NCBI GenBank assembly: GCA_003609755.1
Contig: AP017991.1
Coordinates: 1,152,001-1,216,000 of the forward strand
Length of the DNA: 64,000 nucleotides
Origin: Planktothrix agardhii NIES-204
Lineage (GTDB): Bacteria > Cyanobacteriota > Cyanobacteriia > Cyanobacteriales > Microcoleaceae
Direction: 5' to 3'
Shown one piece after another: positions 43,490 through 51,615 of the stretch. The notes beneath the pieces are model-generated. The model was not told the DNA's origin. It saw only the letters and a list, made by a program, of their open reading frames with translations, and did no database searches. The first letter of the stretch is position 1; every line of letters starts with the position of its first letter. A program made the translations under genes and the position numbers.

Positions 43490-45223
43490 TTATTCTTCCC
43501 ATAAAAGAGCGATCGCAAATCTAACTAATTCCCCCATCAACGAAATTCTTTCCGTTGGACTGGTGACCTGTTCCCAACGGAATAAACTCTCTTTAAATAG
43601 GGGTTCTTGTTGGGCGCGTTGCACAATACCTTGAATAATCACTTGATGTTGTAAATCCTCAAGTTCCACACCATTTTTAGCCAGGAAATCTAATAATCTT
43701 TGGACACTAACCACAAATTTTTCCGGTTCCTGCGATCGCAAAATCCCTTGAATTTGACGAGAAATTTCTTGATATAAAGTTTGATGATTATTCCCTTCAA
43801 TTATAGCAGGAGAGATCACCGCTTCAGGAATTCCATCCAAATCTACGGCCGCGTTAAAAATAGGAACCTCCAAATTTAATAACCCTAAAATGTCCGATCG
43901 CTTCTTTACAAGTTTCTGCTTCATGGCCGGATAGGACTTTAAAATCTGTTGACTCAGAAGTTTAGCATTGACTAAATAATTTGCCCTAACATAAAGTAAA
44001 AAACTATCCGGTTGAGTTTCAAATCCTTGAATGCTCAACTCAAGTTCATGACTCTCCTGTTCTACTTTAACTAAAGTATAAACCAAGGCTTCCCAATTCG
44101 GATATTCCGTAAATTGCACCGGAATTAACTGGCTATCTTCTGGGGAATCTTGAGCCAATTCTCCAGGTAAAAAATTTCGGTCACTGGGATAACGATTTTT
44201 GGGTTTTTTATTCGTATAATCAAAATCAGTATAAACATATTCACACTCTACTTTATTCATTTCAACTTCTGATTTTTGCCAATTATAAATACAACATCCC
44301 GTTAATTTAGATCCCTCTAAATTTGTTCTAATTAAACGACTTTCGATTAATAAAGTATCTCGTAAATCCGCCTCGCTTAAAATTGTATCTCCCAGATAAG
44401 CACCGCTTAAATCCGCCCTGCGAAGGTTTGCCCCCCTTAAATTCGCTTCGGTTAAATTTGACCAAAGTAGATAAACTTCCTCTAAATTTGCCCGTAATAA
44501 ATAAGCCTTTTTAAAACTGGTTTTTAATAAATAAGCTCCGGTTAAATTTCCTCGACTCAAATCCGCCCCATCAAGAACCGCATCGGTTAAATCTGCTCCC
44601 GTTAATACTACTCGGTGCATATCCGCCCCCGTTAAATTCGTAGACCTTAAGGTGGCACCATTTAAGTCTGCTTCCGTTAAGTTGGCTTCAATCAGAATGG
44701 CATCTTTTAAATTAGCCCCCGCTAACTGAGATTCTCGTAAATTTGTCCGAGTTAAATTCGCTGCCACCAAACTTGCCCGAGTTAAATTTGCCTCCATTAA
44801 TTCTGCACCGATTAATACAGCATTATTTAATTTTGCCTGTTCTAAATTAATCTGATCCAATTTCGCGCCCGTTAAATCCGCATTACTTAAATCCGCTTCA
44901 ATTAAAACTGCCCAATTCAAATCCGCCTGTTGTAAAGTAGCAAATCGTAAGTCCGCCTTTGTCAGATTTGCACCACTTAAATTGCTTTGATTTAGATTAC
45001 TTTGGGTTAATACCGTACTGTGTAAATCAGCCCGACGAAAACACACTCCCACTAATTGAGTTTTGCTTAATACCGCCCAACTGAGGTTAACGCCTGTGAG
45101 GTTCGCGCCTGTGAGGTTAATCTCCTGCAAATTGACACCGCTTAGGTTCACCTCACTTAAATCAATATAGGTAAAATTGCGCTCTCCCGCTTGATACCGA
45201 TCTAAAAATTCTTGTCTGTTCAT
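43490..45223 (-). CDS. Pentapeptide-repeat protein with unknown C-terminal domain
   Basis: 577 residues. About residues 15-315 are near-continuous pentapeptide repeats A(D/N)LxX (VNLSGVNLQEINLTGANLTG; LRESQLAGANLKDAILIEAN; NLTEANLRGANLRRADLSGA), predicting a quadrilateral beta-helix. A linker (316-365) precedes an alpha/beta C-terminal domain of about 210 residues (YPNWEALVYTLVKVEQESHE; QEISRQIQGILRSQEPEKFV; RWEQVTSPTERISLMGELVR) that I do not recognise by name. No signal peptide. Pentapeptide proteins are very frequent in cyanobacteria; role unknown. Starts at ATG 45223. Confidence 0.9.
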   Translation of the reverse strand: MNRQEFLDRYQAGERNFTYIDLSEVNLSGVNLQEINLTGANLTGVNLSWAVLSKTQLVGVCFRRADLHSTVLTQSNLNQSNLSGANLTKADLRFATLQQADLNWAVLIEADLSNADLTGAKLDQINLEQAKLNNAVLIGAELMEANLTRASLVAANLTRTNLRESQLAGANLKDAILIEANLTEADLNGATLRSTNLTGADMHRVVLTGADLTDAVLDGADLSRGNLTGAYLLKTSFKKAYLLRANLEEVYLLWSNLTEANLRGANLRRADLSGAYLGDTILSEADLRDTLLIESRLIRTNLEGSKLTGCCIYNWQKSEVEMNKVECEYVYTDFDYTNKKPKNRYPSDRNFLPGELAQDSPEDSQLIPVQFTEYPNWEALVYTLVKVEQESHELELSIQGFETQPDSFLLYVRANYLVNAKLLSQQILKSYPAMKQKLVKKRSDILGLLNLEVPIFNAAVDLDGIPEAVISPAIIEGNNHQTLYQEISRQIQGILRSQEPEKFVVSVQRLLDFLAKNGVELEDLQHQVIIQGIVQRAQQEPLFKESLFRWEQVTSPTERISLMGELVRFAIALLWEE

Positions 45224-45398
45224 GGGACAGCTTGGAACAAGGCTGAAAAGGGTTCATCAACAGTCTATCTTGTTTTTCTGGCCGTGATCAGGGGGATTGG
45301 CTTCCCATCCTGACCCAAAATTGTCATCACCCTAAAATTTTTCATTTACCCCTAGACAGACTCTAAATGATCTGTTAGTATATTTAATTGTCACGCTT

Positions 45399-45490
45399 GG
45401 AGAGGTGGCTGAGCGGTCGAAAGCGACAGATTGCTAATCTGTTGTACGGCAGGTAACTCCGTACCGAGGGTTCGAATCCCTCCCTCTCCG
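45399..45490 (+). tRNA. trnS-GCU: tRNA-Ser (anticodon GCT)
   Basis: A 92-base class II tRNA: acceptor GGAGAGG (45399-45405) pairs with CCTCTCC (45483-45489), discriminator G. Anticodon stem ACAGA (45426-45430)/TCTGT with loop TTGCTAA; anticodon GCT at 45433-45435 reads AGC/AGU Ser codons. The long variable arm TACGG...CCGTA and T-arm GGGTTCGAATCCC are intact. No CCA is encoded. Confidence 0.97.
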
Positions 45491-45518
45491 TTGTTTAGTA
45501 TTGAGAAACCCGGTTTCT

Positions 45519-46883
45519 TTACCGAGGATAAAGCCAATCTTGGATTTCTTGGGTTAACCAGGCGCATTCCTCGGCCACAAATACTTCGCCAATTCTATAG
45601 GTTTGGGAAGTAGTGCGAATTACCACCTCATATTTAGATTCTTTTTTTTCCATAAAAACACCGATAATATTACCTATAAAACCCGACTGTAAAGGATATT
45701 GAATTCCCCTAGATTTTCGGATAATTCTAAATTCATGGTGATCAAATTCAACCCAGGTTTTTTCATCAATTAAAAATAATATCCAAAGGAAGCCAGAAGC
45801 AAATAGGAGTGAAAACAAAAACCAAAATAACATGGGATTGTTAAAAAATATTGGTATAAAAACCGATAATAAGAAACCTAAACCAAAATAAATCATCAAA
45901 AAATGCAAACACCCCATTTCCATTTTAAATAGTTTTCCTAACCCTTTGGGCGGGAGATAAATATTTAAACGCTGTGAAGTTTTATCTAGGGAAATTCTAC
46001 TGTAAAATGGTTGCTTCAGTTTTTGAATTAAAGCGCTTTGGGGGGTGGTATCAGGATTGATTCGAGGACGAATTTTTCCGGCTTTTAACAATTCTAAAGC
46101 TTCCCGGGCAGTTGGCAATCGGTTTTCTAAGGAAATTTCTGTTATTTGTTCAATCCATAAAACAAAATTCCGATTTAAACTAACCAGATCTGCAAATTGA
46201 ATTCGAGAATTCTGTTGAGGTAAATCCGCCGGAGAAGTATTAGTTAATAAATGAATTAATGTGGCTCCTAACGCATATAAATCCGAGGCAGCGACCGCCC
46301 GTCCCCAAAATTGTTCTAAGGGTGCATAACCACTGGTTCCGACAACGGTAAAAGTCACTCCTGTCACCGATGCTTGCGCTTGTACGGCTCCAAAATCTAC
46401 TAAATAAATCTGTTCGGAACTGTCTAAAATTAAATTACTCGGTTTAATATCTCGATGCAAAACCGGAGGACTAAGTTCGTGCAAATAAATCAATATTTTT
46501 AAGATATCTTTGGCTATTTTTTTAACTTTGGCTTCAGTAAAACGGTGCCCTTTTTCTAATAGGTCTTGGAGGGATGAACCGGGAATATAATCTTGCACTA
46601 ATCCAAACCAAGGTAAGCCCCCACCTAGATTTTGATCTATAGAAAAATAATTTCGATAACGGGGAATACGCGGGTGATTTAAGGCTTGTAAAACCTGGGC
46701 TTCTCGTTCAAAAAGTTTTAATTCTTCCCAAGCCATTTGGGGGCTAAACGCTAATAACTTTATAATAACTTCTTCTTGAGTTTCTTGATCCATTGCTAAC
46801 CAAGTTTGGCGTCCGGCGGCGGTACGTCCATATTGATGCTGGAGTTGATAGCGGTCTTGGAGGATTTGTTGTTGATTAAACAT
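45519..46883 (-). CDS. Ser/Thr protein kinase with C-terminal membrane spans
   Basis: 454 residues. Hanks-type kinase at about 10-270: VIIKLLAF (ATP-binding Lys), catalytic loop LHRDIKPSNLILD, VDFGAVQAQASVTG (DFG) and GTSGYAPLEQFWGRAVAASDLYALG (activation/APE region). A 40-residue linker leads to two or three hydrophobic spans (about 325-385; HFLMIYFGLGFLLSVFIPIF and FWFLFSLLFASGFLWILFLI) and a soluble tail (WVEFDHHEFRIIRKSRGIQY). Such Pkn/Spk-type kinases are expanded in cyanobacteria, and the tail may be a sensor. It lies directly after tRNA-Ser on the opposite strand. Confidence 0.93.
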   Translation of the reverse strand: MFNQQQILQDRYQLQHQYGRTAAGRQTWLAMDQETQEEVIIKLLAFSPQMAWEELKLFEREAQVLQALNHPRIPRYRNYFSIDQNLGGGLPWFGLVQDYIPGSSLQDLLEKGHRFTEAKVKKIAKDILKILIYLHELSPPVLHRDIKPSNLILDSSEQIYLVDFGAVQAQASVTGVTFTVVGTSGYAPLEQFWGRAVAASDLYALGATLIHLLTNTSPADLPQQNSRIQFADLVSLNRNFVLWIEQITEISLENRLPTAREALELLKAGKIRPRINPDTTPQSALIQKLKQPFYSRISLDKTSQRLNIYLPPKGLGKLFKMEMGCLHFLMIYFGLGFLLSVFIPIFFNNPMLFWFLFSLLFASGFLWILFLIDEKTWVEFDHHEFRIIRKSRGIQYPLQSGFIGNIIGVFMEKKESKYEVVIRTTSQTYRIGEVFVAEECAWLTQEIQDWLYPR

Positions 46884-46946
46884 ATTTAATCTTATGCGTA
46901 ATTCCTGTTTTACACTGATAACTGATTACTGATAAATGACTAATAT

Positions 46947-46966
46947 GATGAAACAGGTTCCTTCAA
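46947..46966 (+). repeat. 20-base duplication, left copy (start of SGNH gene)
   Basis: GATGAAACAGGTTCCTTCAA here is identical to 47577-47596, which contains the ATG and first codons of the SGNH hydrolase gene. The two copies bracket the DUF29 gene. Confidence 0.85.
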
Positions 46967-47012
46967 CGTAAGCGGGCTAAATTATTTGAAGTTTTCTTGG
47001 GAAATATTTGGC

Positions 47013-47477
47013 TTAAAAATCAATAACTTCTGGTAAAAACTCAGGGTCAATAACTTGGATAATAGGATAAGGACAATCTACTGGAAATCTATCCAATGGC
47101 AATCCTGTTTCATTACTAGCAGCTTTCTTCCCCCGCCGATAACACTCCGCTAAAACTTCATTTGGAAGCGACTTCAAACTAGGACTTTCTTCGAGTAAAT
47201 CAGCAATCCGATTTCGTTGTTCATCAATCGTATTTTGCCAAGAACCGCTACGCAAATTAGCTTGATATTGCCATTTGAGTAAATGGTGTAATAATACCTC
47301 CAAACGACTTTTCAATTCCCGGCGATCTGATTTTCCCAAACTTTCAATTTCCTCAATGACAGCCTCCCAATCCACTTCTCCAAATTGTCTCCCACGAATA
47401 AGTTGTACAGTCCGTTCTGTCCAGGCTAAAAAGTCTATTTCATATAACTTAGATAGGATTTTCGGAGTAGTGGTCAT
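47013..47477 (-). CDS. DUF29 family protein, 154 aa
   Basis: Matches the DUF29 family, greatly expanded in cyanobacteria: LYEIDFLAWTERTVQLIRGR, VDWEAVIEEIESLGKSDRRE, LLHHLLKWQYQANLRSGSWQ, then the tail LPLDRFPVDCPYPIIQVIDP EFLP. It is helical, small and cytosolic. Function is unknown; a link to mobile or toxin-like gene sets has been suggested, but nothing in this sequence shows it. It is inserted between two copies of a 20-base sequence derived from the start of the following plus-strand gene, implying recent insertion. ATG at 47477. Confidence 0.88.
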   Translation of the reverse strand: MTTTPKILSKLYEIDFLAWTERTVQLIRGRQFGEVDWEAVIEEIESLGKSDRRELKSRLEVLLHHLLKWQYQANLRSGSWQNTIDEQRNRIADLLEESPSLKSLPNEVLAECYRRGKKAASNETGLPLDRFPVDCPYPIIQVIDPEFLPEVIDF

Positions 47478-47577
47478 GATTTTTTCCTAATAAAAGGTTC
47501 CATTTCTAGTTAAAATATGTGGGATTTTAATACAGCAAAATCACCCTTGCTGTAGCTTCCCATAACACTGCTCAAAG

Positions 47578-48432
47578 ATGAAACAGGTTCCTTCAATTGT
47601 AGTCCAATTTCTTCTCACCCTTACAATCGCTGGTTTAGGATGGTATGCTCTGGCCGCATCGGTACGCATACAAGCCGCAACTCCCCAAAAAGCGACTTCC
47701 CCCTCCTCCATCCCTCAACCTCAACCTCCTCAACCTCAACCTCAACCCACCATCGACCGCCAACCGGAAGCCCTACGCAATAAACATCGAATTGTGGTAG
47801 TTGGAGATAGTATTACCCAAAGTGGAGGACAATATGGCGGTTATGTCTGGCTATTACAACGCTATTTGAATTTACTATATCCTGATAAACCCGTTGAAAT
47901 CATCAGTTCAGGTGTTTCTGGAAATACTTCAACCCAACTGAATGAAAGATTTAAACAAGATGTTTTAGACAAAAAACCCGATTTAATTACAATTAATATT
48001 GGGGTGAATGATGTTTTACAAAGTTTTCAAACTCCGACGACCGCAAGACCAAATATTCCCACAACCCAAGAATATCAGCAAAATTTAACCGCTATGGTAC
48101 AGGCGGCAACCTCAAAAGCCATTCCAGTTTTATTATTATCACCTACTATTATTCATGAAGATCTCAGTAGTCGAGAAAATCAACGGATTGCGGAATATAT
48201 CGCGGTAATGCGGGACGTTGCTATGCAATATCGCTGTCAATTTATTGACTTAAATATTCCCTTTCGTCATGTAATTATCACCTATCAACGCTATGGGGGA
48301 CAGGGACAAAATCTATTAACTCGGGATGGGATTCACCCGAATATTGCCGGACATCAAATTATTGCCTATAATATTCTCAAAAGTTGGGGTGTGCCTGAAC
48401 CCAAAATCCAAAGTTTAAAAGTCAGTAATTAA
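47578..48432 (+). CDS. SGNH/GDSL hydrolase, secreted or membrane-anchored
   Basis: 284 residues. N-terminal hydrophobic segment IVVQFLLTLTIAGLGWYALA (7-26) is an uncleaved anchor or signal peptide, then a Pro/Gln-rich linker (about 40-60). The SGNH blocks are complete: I IVVVGDSITQSGG with Ser78; II/III SSGVSGNTSTQ and TINIGVNDVL; V DGIHPNIAGHQI with Asp and His. Family esterases/lipases act on acyl or acetyl esters, often of envelope polysaccharides. Substrate unknown. The ATG at 47578 lies within the duplicated 20-mer. Confidence 0.9.
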   Translation: MKQVPSIVVQFLLTLTIAGLGWYALAASVRIQAATPQKATSPSSIPQPQPPQPQPQPTIDRQPEALRNKHRIVVVGDSITQSGGQYGGYVWLLQRYLNLLYPDKPVEIISSGVSGNTSTQLNERFKQDVLDKKPDLITINIGVNDVLQSFQTPTTARPNIPTTQEYQQNLTAMVQAATSKAIPVLLLSPTIIHEDLSSRENQRIAEYIAVMRDVAMQYRCQFIDLNIPFRHVIITYQRYGGQGQNLLTRDGIHPNIAGHQIIAYNILKSWGVPEPKIQSLKVSN

Positions 48433-48815
48433 TTTAATCTTCCATAGCAATTATTATCGGTGTTGATAACCAGGGTTAGGGTATAGCGCTACGCGCAAGG
48501 GAACAGGGAACAGGGAACAGGGAACAGGGAACAGGGAACAGTAAGAAGTGAAAGGGTTTCAGGATTTAGAAATGTCCTAACTGTAATGCGTAGTGCTATA
48601 TCATCCCCAGCATCAGTAATTCCCCCTTTTTGGGAATAGTTTAGAATTGTTAATTTTAATTTGGGACTATCCAATAATGCTGATTTACGCGATAATCAAT
48701 AACGTCTGAAATTTTCACACCCATTAAGAGGTTAAACTACAAACATCAGAATCCAGTTATTGCGATTATCGTTTATTTTTGTCAGACCCTAAAGTTATAA
48801 CATCTATTACTGAAT
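48433..48815. other. Intergenic region with heptamer array
   Basis: Contains TATAGCGCTACGCGCAAGG (about 48483-48500), the (GGGAACA)6 array at 48499-48540 and no supportable ORF; a minus-strand open frame over the array is repeat-derived. The rest is AT-rich. Confidence 0.5.
48499..48540. repeat. Heptamer tandem repeat (GGGAACA)6
   Basis: Six perfect copies of GGGAACA directly after TAGCGCTACGCGCAA, in the gap between the SGNH hydrolase and the C39-like peptidase. Confidence 0.9.
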
Positions 48816-49847
48816 ATGAAATTACAAGACATTTTAGGAACCGAACAACGTTATGATGTGAAGGTGATCACATCGGATCAGGACTTAGCCCGTCAAATTC
48901 AGGTAATTTTAATTAATTTAACCTTGCTTGACCCCCCATCAGATGGCAGCTTTGGACAGAAATCCACCGCAGCTCTGCATCGGTTTCAAACCTTAATGGA
49001 ATGTGAGGAACCCGGATTTTTAGGGGCGAGAACTGCCAAAAAATTAATAGAAACCAAACGGGAACAACTTCCTACCGATGTTCCGGTTCTTAAAATTACC
49101 CAAGAAACAATTTTAAAACTCAGACCCGTGACATCTTCCCAATTAAGTGAAGCTGAGAAAAAAGGCATAAAAGCAGGTCAAGAATTCAAACTTCTAGCCT
49201 ATGAACCCCTACGCGGTCATATTAGAGTCGCTTTTCGGGGAAATGAATTTGGGGAACAATCAATTTGGTATATATTTGATCAACACGCTGAAATTTATCA
49301 AGGGAAAGATTTAGTTTATCCGAAACCCCGTCCTAAAAGTATCAAACTCGCTAATTTTCCCTATAAATCTCAACTGGATAACCTTTATAATCCCACCGGG
49401 TCTTGTAATGTGACTTCCATCGCCATGTGTTTGCAATATTTAGGTATTCCTCGGCGTAGCAGTAGCGGTCAATTTGAAGACGAGCTCTATGAATATGCCA
49501 TCAAAAAAGGCTATAGCCGCTGGAGTCCCTACGACTTAGCCAAAATTGCCCGAGATTATGGGGCTAAAGATTACTTTTCCGAACGAACAACTATAGAGGA
49601 ATTACAAGACTGGTTAGCTGATGGTAAACCGGCGGTACTTCATGGTTATTTTACTGCCTTTGGTCATGTTATGCCCGTGGTGGGTTATGACGAAAAAGGC
49701 TTACTGGTACATGACCCCTATGGAGAATGGTTTCCTTCGGGATATCGCACGGATTTGAGTGGTGCTTATTTACCCTATTCCTACAATTTAATCCGTCGAG
49801 TTTGTATGCCCGATGGGAATTTTTGGGTACATTTTATTTCGACTTAA
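48816..49847 (+). CDS. C39-like cysteine peptidase with N-terminal peptidoglycan-binding-like region
   Basis: 343 residues. Residues about 15-80 (DLARQIQVILINLTLLDPPS DGSFGQKSTAALHRFQTLME) resemble a peptidoglycan-binding PG_binding_1 repeat. A middle beta-rich domain follows (about 90-165). The C-terminal C39_2 papain-like domain has Cys197 in NPTGSCNVTSIAM, His284 in FGHVMPVVGYDEKG and Asp300 in VHDPYGEW, a complete triad. No signal peptide, so secretion is uncertain. It may act on peptides or cell wall. The downstream hairpin at 49985-50020 likely terminates it. Confidence 0.87.
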   Translation: MKLQDILGTEQRYDVKVITSDQDLARQIQVILINLTLLDPPSDGSFGQKSTAALHRFQTLMECEEPGFLGARTAKKLIETKREQLPTDVPVLKITQETILKLRPVTSSQLSEAEKKGIKAGQEFKLLAYEPLRGHIRVAFRGNEFGEQSIWYIFDQHAEIYQGKDLVYPKPRPKSIKLANFPYKSQLDNLYNPTGSCNVTSIAMCLQYLGIPRRSSSGQFEDELYEYAIKKGYSRWSPYDLAKIARDYGAKDYFSERTTIEELQDWLADGKPAVLHGYFTAFGHVMPVVGYDEKGLLVHDPYGEWFPSGYRTDLSGAYLPYSYNLIRRVCMPDGNFWVHFIST

Positions 49848-49984
49848 TTTCTTGTTTCTGGGGCTATCCTCAAAGTCCCCCTTGAGATGGGGGATTGAGG
49901 GGAAGCTGACGAATCCTTAAACAGATAGTTTAGGCATAGCACCCCTAGGTTTGATTAGCTATCTTTAATATAAAGTAGGGAACA

Positions 49985-50020
49985 CCGAATTAGAAACAAC
50001 TTATGCTGTTTCTAATTCGG
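49985..50020. terminator. Perfect 14-bp stem-loop between convergent genes
   Basis: CCGAATTAGAAACA (49985-49998), loop of eight, TGTTTCTAATTCGG (50007-50020). It separates the C39-like peptidase and the minus-strand stress protein. No T-run follows, so it may work bidirectionally or be a transcript-stability element. Confidence 0.6.
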
Positions 50021-50033
50021 GAATTAATGGCTT

Positions 50034-51107
50034 TTAAACAGGAAAATTAGTGCGATCGCGACCAAGGGAAGTTAAGGGTTTTGTTGGGCGAGTTTCTATT
50101 ACCGGAACTTCGGCTTGATCATAAATGTGCCATTGTTCAATTTTATGATTGCGGAAAATCGGCGCCGCCCGTTGAACTTCATCTTTTGTACCACTGATCA
50201 CCACAACGGAGTCACCCCGATTTAGGCGATCATTATAGATTTTGGTCTGTTCGGTGGGAATACCGTCTCCCATACCATCAAAGCGATCGATCATTTCAAT
50301 ATCCGCAAACTCTTGTCGTTTCGGCTGATGAGAGACTAAACGAATCTGAGTTAAGGGGAAACCTGTACTTCTTAAATCCGTAATCGCCTGTTCGGTATCC
50401 TGTGGATTGGAGAACACACCCATCGCCCGTTTATTGCCGTTGGTATGTAGGGAATGGTCTGAATTAGGGAAAGTAATATCTCGGTTGAGGTGTTCCGGGG
50501 ACATGGAGGCAAGACCGGGGGCATCATAAACCCTGTATTCGCGAATATTATGGGTTTGTAAAATTTGGTGGGCGCGGGCAAGATCCGCCTCGTTGCCATC
50601 GACAATCACCAAATATTCACCGCGACCGATGCAGTCGTTATAGATTTTGGCATCTGCTTCAGGAATTCCCAGGCCAATTAATCCCCCTAATAAACCTCCG
50701 GTGGCAACCCCAATCGCTGTCCCTGCTAAGGTAGTTGCGATCGCTGTAGCAGCGGCTCCCGCTAACATAATCGGGCCAATTCCAGGGATGGCGACACTGC
50801 CTAAACCGACTAATAACCCGGTTAGTCCACCTAAAACCCCCCCAGTGGTCACACCTAAAGCAGCCCCTTCTTCGGCTTTATTATCAACTCGGTTGGCAAC
50901 GTGATTCTCGGAAACGGAATCACTGATATCGGCTCCAGCAATGTTGTCCTCATGAATTGCATCTTTTGTCATCACAGAAATCTGATTCATCGGAAAACCA
51001 GAGTCTCTCAAGGCATAAAGAGCTTCTTCGGCCGTACTCCGGTTCGGAAATACACCTACGGCACGCCGATTTTTAGTCGCCACAGAATTAGACTGACTGA
51101 TGACCAT
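50034..51107 (-). CDS. General stress protein (two YflT/GsmA-like domains)
   Basis: 357 residues from the ATG at 51107 (MVISQSNSVATKNRRAVGVF); an upstream in-frame start is possible but lacks a ribosome site, whereas AAGGAACAAT precedes 51107. Two copies of a YflT-like heat/general stress module: RAVGVFPNRSTAEEALYALR (about 15-34) and RAMGVFSNPQDTEQAITDLR (about 225-244), each ending in a strand (IREYRVYDAPG; IEQWHIYDQAE). Between them is a Gly/Ala-rich hydrophobic hairpin (GALGVTTGGVLGGLTGLLVG ... GVATGGLLGGLIGLGIPEAD), as in glycine-zipper membrane segments. Likely membrane-associated stress protein. Role is inferred from the family. Confidence 0.82.
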   Translation of the reverse strand: MVISQSNSVATKNRRAVGVFPNRSTAEEALYALRDSGFPMNQISVMTKDAIHEDNIAGADISDSVSENHVANRVDNKAEEGAALGVTTGGVLGGLTGLLVGLGSVAIPGIGPIMLAGAAATAIATTLAGTAIGVATGGLLGGLIGLGIPEADAKIYNDCIGRGEYLVIVDGNEADLARAHQILQTHNIREYRVYDAPGLASMSPEHLNRDITFPNSDHSLHTNGNKRAMGVFSNPQDTEQAITDLRSTGFPLTQIRLVSHQPKRQEFADIEMIDRFDGMGDGIPTEQTKIYNDRLNRGDSVVVISGTKDEVQRAAPIFRNHKIEQWHIYDQAEVPVIETRPTKPLTSLGRDRTNFPV

Positions 51108-51615
51108 AATATTGTTCCTTGAAAATATCTTATTTGTTTGTGTTTGTAGCTTCAACAAGATCGACTCAAATTATTAAGTTTTAGTGCTAAAAACAAGACG
51201 ACAAATTCTGTCGTAAGGATCAACACTACAATTTTTTTTAAGTGACCCTATCTCCTCAAAACGGTCTGAGGTTTACAGGCATTTAATTATGAATTTCAAC
51301 TTCCATAATCACTACGTTAACGAGATCAGAGATATTTGCCCTCTGTCTTTAGAGACAAGTTTTTATCAGTGATCAGTAAACAGTTATCAGTCATCAGTTT
51401 AAGAAGTTATCAGTAGTCAGTCATCAGTGCAAGAGTTAGCTGTTAATAGAATGACTATCTACTATTCATTTCTTAACTGATAACTGATCATTGATGACTG
51501 ATTATTAAGTTATGTCTAAAGAATGGTGATTTTCCTGATAGTTTGTTTTATAATAAGTAAGTGTGTATTTACTCTATTCAAACAAAACACCGAAAATCTT
51601 AGGTAATTTAATAAA
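51108..51615. other. Divergent promoter region with ATCAGT repeats
   Basis: About 510 bases between divergent genes. 51361-51512 is built of TTATCAGTCATCAGT-type repeats in both orientations (e.g. AACAGTTATCAGTCATCAG and AACTGATAACTGATCATTG). These also occur at 1203, 16741, 42912, 46914 and 62820. No gene. Confidence 0.6.
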
